Below are positions 23,625 to 33,285 of a stretch of 64,000 bases of DNA, piece after piece. The stretch comes from Branchiostoma lanceolatum. Taxonomy: Eukaryota > Chordata > Leptocardii > Amphioxiformes > Branchiostomatidae. The position numbers and the translations under genes were made by a program. The stretch lies in NCBI RefSeq assembly GCF_035083965.1, contig NC_089730.1:20284527-20348526 (forward strand). Direction: 5' to 3'. Within the stretch, counting starts at the first letter, position 1; every line of letters starts with the position of its first letter. The notes below the pieces were generated by a model. It had not been told where the DNA came from, made no database searches, and saw only the letters and a program-made list of their open reading frames with translations.

Positions 23625-24236
23625 ACATGTACAAGACACATGTACAAGACACATGCACAAGACACATGCACAAGACACATGCACAAGACACATGTACAAG
23701 ACACATGTACAAGACACATGTACAAGACACATGTACAAGACACATGTACAAGACACATGTACAAGACACATGTACAAGACACATGTACAAGACACATGCA
23801 CAAGACACATGCACAAGCCACATGCACAAGCCACATGCACAAGCCACATGCACAAGACACATGCACAAGACACATGCACAAGACACATGCACAAGACACA
23901 TGTACAAGACACATGCACAAGCCACATGCACAAGACACATGCACAAGACACATGCACAAGACACATGCACAAGACACATGTACAAGACACATGTACAAGA
24001 CACATGTACAAGACACATGTACAAGCCACATGTACAAGCCACATGTACAAGACACATGTACAAGACACATGTACAAGACACATGTACAAGACACATGTAC
24101 AAGACACATGTACAAGACACATGTACAAGACACATGTACAAGACACATGTACAAGACGCATGTACAAGACGCATGTACAAGACGCATGTACAAGCCGCAT
24201 GTACAAGACGCATGTACAAGACACATGTACAAGGCG
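23625..24236. repeat. 13-bp minisatellite, about 47 units
   Basis: The unit is ACACATGTACAAG with position variants (ACACATGCACAAG, CCACATGCACAAG, CCACATGTACAAG, ACGCATGTACAAG). Variants occur in blocks, which suggests repeated local duplication. Thirteen is not a multiple of three and no unit contains a stop in either direction, so several overlapping frames of 200+ codons appear; these are artefacts. It lies in the probable 3' UTR of the minus-strand gene. Confidence 0.97.
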
Positions 24237-24278
24237 TGTGTTTAGACTGCACTCGGGCCCGGTTCAGAAGTACCCTGC

Positions 24279-27200
24279 TCAGCAGGCGCCGGTGTTGTCG
24301 AAGTATCCGCTGCAGGATAGCTGCGTGCAGTACAGACACTGCTCCTTGGTCGTGTGCTCCGGGCAGCACAGACAGGTCTGGGGGGAAAGAAAAAGCCAAC
24401 AGACTGATATAGAACATGCAAATGTATGATTACAAAGTCGAGAGAGGTACCGTCTCGGTGCCTAGGATAGCTGCGTGCATTACGGACACTGCTCCTTCGC
24501 CGTGTGCTCCGGGCAGCACAGACACGTCTGGGGGGAAAGAAAAAGCCAACAAACTGATATAAAACATGCAAATGTATGATTACAAAGTCGAGAGAGGCAC
24601 CGTCTTGGTGCCTAGGACAGCTGCGTGCATTACGGACACTGCTCCTTAGTTGTGTGCTCCGGCCACAGACAGGTCCGGAGGGAAACGAAAGTCAAAAGAC
24701 TTAATTTCAAATGCGTCAGTTAACATATCGTCAAATTCCCTATGCCAGAACTAAGAGACTGCAGCAATCCTTCCTTCATTGCGCCATCAGACTGTACAAT
24801 AACTTATCTTCCGGGTCCTGAACATTCAGTTTCCACTTACTTAGTATGTCGCATGACTTGACTTGAAATAATGTTGTGAATCTTTTAACAGCTGTATCTG
24901 TCCTTGCGCATTGGTGATGATTTTAATGAAGATTGTAACAAATGGTACTCGATTCAGAGGGAACGCAGTTGTGTTCTCTCTGCCTATGTACATTTGATGA
25001 AGAAATGTGTAATAACAATTTAAAAAAAAAGATAGATCCCTTTTAGAACCCTCAAGTAATTTGATGACCGTGGTTAGAACTACTTGATATAATGTTCTTT
25101 ACTCTTTCGAAGAGTTTTTAGATGTCATTCTCAAGACTAGTAGCCTGGTAACCAAATCTATTACATCTGACCGCCGGCCATTATCAAATTTAGAAAGTAT
25201 ATTTCAAAGTTGATCTGTGTTCAACTTGGTAGAAGTCATTCTTCATCAAAATTGAGCTCTAATTTCATACCCAAAAATTGAATTTACCCAAATGTAAAAC
25301 CCAAATGGCAAGTCTGATTGTTTGTGTGTTGGAAATTACAGTTCAATTTTGACCAAGAATGTAGAAAATGTGGCTCTAAAGTTTACTTGAAAAGGTGCTT
25401 AGAGTGGCATCAGCAAATATGTCAGCTGGCCATGGGTTTCTGACGTTGTTTCTGCGGATATCATTATTTTAGAAATGTATGAAATACAGACAACGTTTGT
25501 TTTATACTAACGCTGACAAAATATTAGTTTGACTTTCCTGTCTATAATCTCACAATAAGACTTATAAAAAGCAGCACTATTTCACAATGAATCAATTTCT
25601 TCCCACCATGAAGAAGTAGTCCGTGACGTGGTAGCGGGGACAGTCGCTGTACATGCTGTTCTGACCTGCGCAGTAGACCAGGTACTCGTACCCGTACCCG
25701 CAGCCGGTCGGGCTGGTGGCGGCGTACTTGCGCTGCGGGGCGGCGTCATTGCGACAGCTCCCCGCGATCAGCTGCCGCTTGGAGTCAGGGGCTGCGTCTG
25801 AGGAACATAGGACGACATTAATGCAGCAAAGTACTCAACATTAGGTCCAAATCGTGCAGCCAAAGTCTGGGACAGTCTAAAACGAGAAACACGGACGGCC
25901 CAAACTTTGACTTCCTTTTAGAGGTTCTTAACCGTAACAGAAATAACCAGAACGAACGGACACAAACTAGATCTGTATCTCAGACAGGACAGACTTCACC
26001 CTCTTACCCAGACTACTTTGTGACCCATCCAACTCACAGTCAAAAGAAGAACCACTAAGTCTGTATGCCAAGGCTGCATTTTGTATACAGTATTTCCACT
26101 CGCAGACAGCCATGGACAGACAGATAGACAGACGGTTGAACACACAGTGCTAGCAGTGTACTAGCTCCAACTGTTACAGTGGTACTTAGTACTTTGTGCT
26201 TACACGGCTGTACGGCCCAAGGGCTAAGGAAACGAAGATTGGCGCTGCCCTATACACTTTATGGTGTGAGAATTTTAACTGGCTCAAAGTGACATGTTCT
26301 CGCAATGATGTCATTTCAGCACCAAGGGCAAAATGCCTCCACCATTGAGGCGTCGCCAAAAAAGCACTAAGCAGCACTCAACGTTGCTACCTAGCCTCCT
26401 TTGCATGCCTTCCGGGCGGCGCCGGCGGTTATTTTTTTGGGTGCACTGATTCGCGATTTTCAACTTATCGGGGCCAGGGTCTTTAGCTGGGGAAATCGTA
26501 TTGCCGCCCGCAGAAGGCCTGCTACATTTTGGCATCAAAAAAATGTGATAAGTGTTTTTGATGGACCTTTTTTGATGCCGTGTAGCAAGCTTTCTGTGGA
26601 TGAATCAGCGCTCCCCAAAAAAATAAACAACGGCGCCGTCCAGAAGGCCTGCAAAGGAGGCTATTTACCACCATGTCGTTACCTGCGTCAGAGCTCTCGG
26701 CTAGGAAATCAGCGCCCTCTGTCAGCTTGTCGACGCGGTGCAGCGGCAGGTCCTGGTGGAAGCGGCGCATGCGCGGGTCGGACAGTGCGGTGCGGTCCAT
26801 GTTCTGCTCCAGGACAACCCAGTCGTTACGTACCGTCACCGTGTCCGTCTCCGCCACGAGGCCCGTGCGCTGGGAGGGAAGACAAGAGGTTTGTATTCGT
26901 ATTTTCCAACCGGAAACTGCATGGACGTTAAGATCTTATCGCATCTACCAGGCCCCGCGGATGGCTGGGAAAATAGTAGAAATTGGCCAAATAGAGTGAA
27001 TAGTATGCTAAGGCGTAAGGGAGTCGGCTACAGAAAGAGGGTCAAATCTGCCATCCTAGAATATTTCTGCATTTACAGTAACTCATCAATGTCCGCAAGT
27101 ATAATATGTAATGGTGCCATATCATACCACTTTAATTATCCATTCGCTGCCTTGCTATAAGAGTATGTTGTCCATTGAATAGTGTTAGAGGACCTTAGAG

Positions 27201-28836
27201 TACTTAGTATTAACCACTAGTACCTCCAGTTGCGTGAGTTCCGTCTCCAGTACATCATCCTGCCCCTCCCCTCCGCGCTGGTCCGTCGCCATCAGGAAAC
27301 AAACACCCCTCTCCGGCAGGCAGTACATGGTTTCTCCCTAGCAGTGCAAGGCAGATTAATACAGGTTTAACAACAAATGTTTAGGTTTCCACTGAATCGA
27401 TGAAAACTGAAAGTATTCGTAACTTGGCGATCAAAAAAAAGATTACCCTTATGCGAAATGACGGATACTCAAGCATCTGGATAAAGGTTTAAAAGAGTCA
27501 CACGTTTCAGACAGCATCTGCTGTCTTTCGTCGGTCTATCCAGATGCTTGAGTAACTGTCATTTGGCGTAAGGGTGATCTTTGATCGCCAAGTGACGAAT
27601 TCTTCCCGTTTTTGGCGTATCTTCGAGTGTTGTTTTTGATAAGTTCGTCCAGGTGGCATGTAGGATTTCTGATAACTTAATAAATAAATACAGTAATCTA
27701 TAGCTACTCAAAACATAGAAACAAAACAATTGCGTGTAATACATGTACATGTTAATTGTAATACACGACAGTATAGATAAGGGCGGATGTTGGAGTGGTC
27801 ACTTCACACCTTTTTGTTGTCGTATCTTATCTGTGCGTGTTTCCGAGTAGGTTTTGTTGGCGTTCGTGTAAATACAGCCAACACGAGATAACCCCGTAAG
27901 CACAGGCACACGGGTTAGGGCTGGTAGCAAGCAAGCAAGGCCATAATGTTTAGCTAAAGTACGTCGATAAAAATTGTAAAAATTTTGTATGAAATTTGTT
28001 TAGCTTAAGTAGTTTGCTTGCAAATGGATCCGACCGAATAGAGGAATACACATTGTGTGGACGTCATCTCCCGAATTACAACAGGTTTGATGTGTTAACA
28101 CGAAAAACAAATGAATAACGACATTAGCATTGAGTCAGACGTATTTTACTAAAAAAAGTATGTAGACGGACCGTGGGAATCTTTGAGATTACCGCCATCC
28201 GCTTGTAGACCAGAGACGTTGGTCTACAAGTTGATGGCATAGGAAGGCAATAAATAAATTTTAAGTCCTTCTGGGCTGCCAAAGTTGTTCGGGTGGCAAA
28301 GGAGGACTGGCACCTGACGTAAGACAAGTAAAAGTCAAGTACGTTACCATCCTGCGACTGGTGAGGACCCGGATGTGGTCCCGGTCGTTGTGTGCGGGCA
28401 CCTCGGCCAGCCGGTACCCCCCGCCCACCTCCACCGTCTCCTGGAACCGCGCGCCCCGCTCAGAGATCGGGATATGGAACCGCTGTACAACACAAACAGA
28501 CAAGGCGATCATAGTCAGTATCAGGGTCCCGGTTGTTTTGTGCGGGCACCTCGGCCAGCCGGTACCCCCCGCCCACCTCCACCGTCTCCTGGAACCGCGC
28601 GCCTCGCTCCGAGATCGGGATGTGGAAACGCTATGGAAGAGAAACAGACAAGGCGATCAGGCATGGCCGTCTTCACCACTTATCCATACACAACTGCAAG
28701 TAATGCATTATTGAAAAGGACACGTCCTGCTCAAAGTGGAACCTCTCAGAAAAGCAGAGACAGACAAGGTAGTCAGGATCGCAGACTTCACCCCTTTATC
28801 CATATATATATATATATAAACTACGTATAATCCAAG

Positions 28837-28908
<72 letters not shown>

Positions 28909-29045
28909 AATAGGTACCTTATACATTAACAGTTGGCTTTTCAAATTTCAAGTTACCAGTGAGATACACGTGTAAATAAAAACAAGACGCAACTTACCCT
29001 AGCGCCCGCAAGGGCCACAGCACACAGGAAAATCAGCAGCTTCAT
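24279..29045 (-). CDS. Small secreted Cys-rich protein, probably BRICHOS-containing
   Basis: Six exons, minus strand: 29045-28998, 28482-28348, 27337-27224, 26869-26683, 25797-25607, 24377-24279. All phases close, giving 257 aa. Residues 1-16 are a signal peptide (MKLLIFLCAVALAGAR). The next part, FQETVEVGGGYRLAEVPAHN, then IRVLTSRRM..TMYCLPERGVCFLM, resembles the BRICHOS pattern (charged strand, VP..ND.., hydrophobic strand, MY...CFLM), as in ITM2 or gastrokine families. The C-terminal third is Cys- and Tyr-rich (CGYGYEYLVYCAG, CLCCPEHTTKEQCLYC) and ends ...TGAC. BRICHOS domains chaperone a linked peptide during secretion; function here is not shown. Exon 2 and the last exon each have truncated upstream copies. 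Identification as BRICHOS is tentative; the gene structure is firmer. Confidence 0.7.
24455..24690 (-). repeat. Two partial copies of the last exon of the BRICHOS-like gene
   Basis: Copies at about 24460-24530 and 24610-24685 repeat the acceptor (CCCCAG) and first 60 bp or so of the exon at 24377-24279, then break at CAGCTATCCTAGG. One copy has a changed codon run reading CCGTAATGC. Both lie upstream of the intact exon, and the 145-bp unit includes intron text (GATTACAAAGTCGAGAGAGG). Confidence 0.9.
24700..25606. other. Long intron 5 of the BRICHOS-like gene
   Basis: Unique AT-rich intron sequence without ORFs or repeats that I can name. Confidence 0.5.
26392..26664. mobile_element. Foldback element beside exon 4 of the BRICHOS-like gene
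   Basis: Terminal arms AGCCTCCTTTGCATGCCTTC (left) and GCCTGCAAAGGAGGCT (right) pair, continuing through GGCGCCG and TTATTTTTTTGGG / CCCAAAAAAATAA. An inner pair TTTTTTGATG / CATCAAAAAA is also visible. The right end is about 19 bp from the exon 4 donor at 26683. Confidence 0.8.
26935..27020. repeat. Dispersed repeat shared with 47745-47830
   Basis: TACCAGGCCCCGCGGATGGC followed by AATTGGCCAAATAGAGT matches, in reverse orientation, the segment at about 47745-47830. It is probably the end of a dispersed non-autonomous element. Confidence 0.5.
27422..27593. mobile_element. Foldback MITE in intron 2 of the BRICHOS-like gene
   Basis: Ends ACTTGGCGATCAAA and TTTGATCGCCAAGT are exact inverted repeats, extended by GATTACCCTTATGCG / GCGTAAGGGTGATC and ACTCAAGCATCTGGATA / TATCCAGATGCTTGAGT. 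The centre has ACGTTTCAGACAGCATCTGC and TTTCGTC. Confidence 0.85.
28519..28632 (-). repeat. Partial copy of exon 2 of the BRICHOS-like gene
   Basis: About 110 bp of exon 2, with an ATAG acceptor, is repeated upstream of the intact exon (28482-28348). It encodes the same RFHIPISERGARFQETVEVG start, then stops matching at ACCGGGACC and has no donor. The few differences (CGGTTCCAT/CGTTTCCAC) are mostly silent. Confidence 0.9.
28839..28905. repeat. (GA)n microsatellite
   Basis: More than 30 GA units lie in intron 1 of the BRICHOS-like gene, after a short (TA)n tract at 28805. Confidence 0.95.
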
Positions 29046-29734
29046 GATCTGTGGATATATGTGCACATTTATTCAACATACATGCAGCGTTGAACATTCC
29101 TCTTAGATTTGAAGCAACGTTATTGTGAATTATAACATTGGCAATCACAGTGTACCTGCTGGTTATTTCCCCCCAAAAAATAACCTACTTCCCATACTGA
29201 AGAAGGTGCAAAATATTTGTCTATTGTACTGGGGACACATCGTCAGAATCTGTCGCTACGGTGAATTTCCTCTACCAATACATGTACATCATATCAAATT
29301 CCCTGTCACACATGCTGTAGACGACGAGAAATTCTTAGAACAGTTACGGAACTGTCTTAAAACATTCATCCGTCACGAAAAAGTAGATCTTTGTCTTAGT
29401 GGTCTATGTCACTTCGCTGAAAATCGTACCACACAGAAAGTATTACGGTGGCTGCTGCTTTGAGTCATTAAAACTACAATGTATTTGTAATCTAATACTT
29501 TTGTTACATGCCAGAAGATAGAAAGTACCTCACCACGTACCGTTCGCCCAAATCCGTCCGTTCAAGAAGCGATGTGGGGAGTGAATGAAGTTCTTTCCCA
29601 CACGACTGTTTTAGTACGTGTTCCGATGTGTGCGTTACTACGGGAAACGGTGGTGGAAGGGAACATACAGGTGAGTCCTTCGTAGATTGACACCTGTTAG
29701 GTTCCCACCGCACAAAAGGCTCTCTTTTTTGTTT

Positions 29735-30020
29735 TTCTCACATAACCGGCAAACCGCCGTAAGGCCAGTTTTGTACAGTAAGTGTGCAAGACCAAACTGG
29801 TTTGATCCATCGGAATAGTCTTTTGGATAAGTGTGGTGGGTTCTTCAACGTGCTCGAGGTGTGGTCCTCCTCAAACACGGAACCTCCAGCTTTACGTCCC
29901 ATCCAAGAAGACGTCCCTAACCGAAGCTAGGTATTCATTTTCACCTTAGTGGGGCAAGGGGATAGGTTCTAAAGTACCTTTCCCAAGGGCATAATACTGG
30001 GGACAGGTAGGGGTTGGTCA
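29735..30020 (+). repeat. SINE-like dispersed repeat
   Basis: It contains GTGTGGTGGGTTCTTCAACG followed by CTTTACGTCCCATCC. The same GTGGTGGGTTCTTNAACGTG phrase occurs reversed at 48440-48490, and the TTACGTCCC phrase recurs at 38050. Boundaries are uncertain. Confidence 0.5.
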
Positions 30021-30744
30021 ACAGGTCTTATCGCAATACATGTACTTATCACAATACAATGTGTCATCTGCACATGGCCATATAATTAATATATCGATCG
30101 GTTGGTCATGTTTACATGTGGATAGTAAAGAGTTAAAGTTATGTAGAGATTGTGTATGTAGCAGAAGGTTTAGATTGGGAAACATTTGCGCTGGAAACAA
30201 GATTGCACAAAAACACAAGAAAAAGCACCCTATAGATATCATGTTTATAAATCATTTAATGATTCACACATAAATGCACACTTTTAACACACATTGTCTC
30301 TGACAATTGGTAACACACAAGAACACAACAGATAGATGCCAAAAAAAGAACAATCACTTCAAAGAAACAAAATAACAATACAGGCCACCAATATTTTACA
30401 CCCTTAAGTATAAAAGTAATGTTGATGTCTTCTCCCTATCTCGTCACCTCTATCATTGGAAAAATGATAATCTATTGCTTCATGAAAAAATTGTGTTAGT
30501 TTGAAAACAAAATCACTTTACAAGTGTTGGTAGAATATCTCAAATAATTGATGACAGGTAAACCTTGACCCTTAGGGAACAAGAGACTCCAGTGGGTATT
30601 TGTATAGATCTGGGTCGTGACCCAGCTAAGGGAATGTTCCAAGTATTCCTATTTGCTGATATATAGGATGGAATGTGATCATAAGAAAGATTAATTATAT
30701 TCCCCTTCCAGTGGGAAGGGGGATATATTGTTTTTGCTTGCCTG

Positions 30745-30785
30745 TTCTTCTTCTTCTTCTTCTTCTTTCTTCTTCTTCTTCTTCT
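30745..30785. repeat. (TCT)n microsatellite
   Basis: About 13 TTC/TCT units, interrupted once. Confidence 0.9.
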
Positions 30786-30866
30786 GCCAAAAACCAAGTA
30801 GATGCGCGGTGGTAGCTCTACTAATGGTATTGCAGAAAGTTATATGTACCTTATGTTACAATGTAC

Positions 30867-31712
30867 GGATGTTATATTTGAGATGTAGGTACCTGAAGGA
30901 AAGGTGAATACACCTGACAATAAATTATGCTAATGAGTACCTTATTTGCATAATCTATGCATAAACTTGTATTTCCCTTACCATAAAAGCTGTGGATGTC
31001 ATCTTTGAAATGTAGGTACCTTTAGGAAAGGTAAATGCACCTGGACATAAATTATGCTAATGAGGACCTCATTTGCATAATTTATGCAGAAACGTGTACT
31101 TCCGTTACCGTAAAAGCTGCAGATGTCATATTTGAGATGTAGGTACCTTCAGGAAAGGTGAACACACCTGGCCATGAATTATGCTAATGAGGACCTAATT
31201 TGCATAATTTATGCATAAACTTGTATTTCCCTTACCGTAAAAGCTGCAGATGTCATATTTGAGATGTAGGTACCTTTAGGAAAGGTGAACACACCTGGCC
31301 ATAAATTATGCTAATGCGGACCTCATTTGCATAATTTATCCATAAACTTGAATTTTCCGTACCGTAAAAGCTATGGATGTCATATTTGAGTTGTAGGTAC
31401 CTTTAGGAAAGGCGACTACACCTGGCCATAAATTATGCTAATGTGGACCTCATTTGCATAATTTAGGCATAAACTTGTATTTCCCTTACCGTGAAAGCTA
31501 CGGATGTCATATTTGAGATGTAGGTACCATTAGGAAGGGTCATAAAACCTGACCATAAATTATGCTAATGAGGGCCTCGTTTGCATAATTTATGCATATC
31601 CCTCACCGTAAAGGCTACGATTGTCATATTTCAGATGTAGGTACCTTTAGGAGAGGTGAACACACCTGTATATAAATTATGCTAATGCCGACCTCCTTTG
31701 CATAATTTATGC
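30867..31712. repeat. Satellite-like array, seven units of about 126 bp
   Basis: Unit landmarks are GGATGTCATATTTGAGATGT, AGGTACCTTTAGGAAAGGTG, ACACCTGGCCATAAATTATG, CTAATGAGGACCTCATTTGC, ATAATTTATGCATAAACTTG and CCCTTACCGTAAAAGCT. The GGTACC marks fall about every 126 bp; the last unit is shorter. Each unit has an imperfect palindrome ATGCTAATGAGG / CCTCATTTGCAT. All seven keep ATGCTAAT, and five keep the exact octamer ATTTGCAT. Confidence 0.92.
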
Positions 31713-33285
31713 AGAGACTTCATGGTAATGGGAGGGGAATATCCTGCATTTTCCCGAAAATGTTGCCATTCTAGTTTTGATCTTACACTGTTTTCAAATC
31801 ATCTTAAAACATTCAGATTGGTGGGGCATTATTTATACACATACAGGATCATTAGAAATGATTTACATAAATTGATAATAAAATACCTACAATGCATGGT
31901 GTCTATAACTTGATAGAAGATACATGATACAGTCAAAATCTTGGTTTACGTAGAAAAGTAGAAAAAAGTGTGCCACGCTTGAATCTAAATTCATAGTAGA
32001 CAATGTAACCTACTGATATGGTTACATACGTGAGTACTGAGTAGTCACAAACATACAATCAATACAAGTACTGGTTTATAAGATTAGAAAGTTAAAATAC
32101 TGGAATGTTTTAAACACCTTTAAAATCTATCACAAGATATCATTACTATCTTTTCTAAAATACATTCTGGACTATGAGAGTTTCTGGAGGGACTGTCCCT
32201 ACAATATGACACACAAACATACTTAGTTGATATATCAAACTCATAACTTACTGCAAGTGAACAAATAAAAGTGTTCAATTAAATCATGGCAGTGCATCCT
32301 ACTGGTTTGACTCATTACACAAGATTTAAGTCAGTCTAGCCAATACTGTTCAATTCATTTGTATAATTCTTTTTCGATATAAAAATGCATTACACAATTT
32401 GTTTCATTAAATTTTCTACTTCATACAGATTGGCATTATGACAATTCCTTTTCTGTCTTAATAGTCAGTATTAGAAGGAAAAAAGTATTTTATTAAATGA
32501 ACTCAAAGCAAAAAACTTCATGAAGACAATGTGTTGGATGAGGCCAATAATGGAATTAATTTCATATCATATTCTTTGGCATCAAGATCACTTTTCTGTG
32601 AGGACTCTTATTCATTTATGTTTAAAAGTCAGAGGACATGTACAAAAAGTTTCAAATTGTTTCCTATTAAAAAAAAGGAAGGAAGATGGAAACACCAACT
32701 CAAGATACCTGAGAAAAAATACTGGCAATAAAAGCGAAGATAAACATTACTTAGATAAGTACAGCTGCTTTTGCTAGACTGCAAAGTATCAAAGCACTAC
32801 TTAATCTATGCAGGGAATGTAAAAATAGTACCCATCACCCTTCTAAGGCTAGTCTTTACAAACCACTTTGTATCATAGCAGTCGAGATATCCTCTAGTAT
32901 AGATACAGTCTAGAAAATAGTGTCCATCACCATTTAAAATCCTGGGAATGTTGCTTTGTACATAAACTCATTAAATCTTAAAAGATGAACTTCTTGGTGA
33001 ATGCTGTGTCTTGTGAAAATGTCTTGTGGAAATGTCCTCTAGAGATGTTTGGTGAAAATGTCTTATGGAAATGTCTACTTGGCTGAAGAAGAGAAGAACT
33101 TCTTGGCGAAGTTTGTGTCTTGTTGAAATGTCTGGTTGAAATGTCTCGTTGAAATGTCTTGTGTATATGTCTTGTTGAAATGTCTTGTGGAATGCCTACT
33201 GAGACAAATACCTGCTTGGGGAAGGTTGTGTTTTGTGGAGATGTCTTGTAGAAAGGTCTTGTAAAATTGTCTAGATCTACTGGGT
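31713..33285. other. AT-rich stretch below the caspase gene
   Basis: Unique AT-rich sequence, probably containing the caspase 3' UTR in its right part. A minus-strand AATAAA occurs near 32486. I see no gene. Confidence 0.45.
32995..33265. repeat. Degenerate short tandem repeats in the caspase 3' UTR
   Basis: TGTCTTGTGGAAATGTC and TTGTTGAAATGTCT phrases recur with changes over about 270 bp immediately after the caspase stop codon. Confidence 0.7.

Larger units (their letters stand above)
29046..30866. other. Gap upstream of the BRICHOS-like gene
   Basis: Non-coding. It includes the promoter of the BRICHOS-like gene, an unassigned 112-codon frame at 29125-29463 with no family resemblance, a SINE-like segment at about 29735-30020 and a (TCT)n tract at 30745-30785. 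Confidence 0.5.

Noticed and set aside
23604-24429. Several overlapping 200-268 codon frames on both strands
   Set aside because: They are read-through of the 13-bp minisatellite, which has no stops in several frames. Only the short exon at 24279-24377 is coding.
26401-27160. Overlapping plus frames of 108-176 codons
   Set aside because: They cover a foldback element and the antisense of an exon of the BRICHOS-like gene.
28519-28632. Extra coding exon of the BRICHOS-like gene
   Set aside because: The copy has an acceptor but no donor, and the downstream copy (28482-28348) is complete and in phase.
29125-29463. 112-codon plus frame upstream of the BRICHOS-like gene
   Set aside because: No family resemblance seen and the surrounding sequence is repeat-rich. 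Probably chance.
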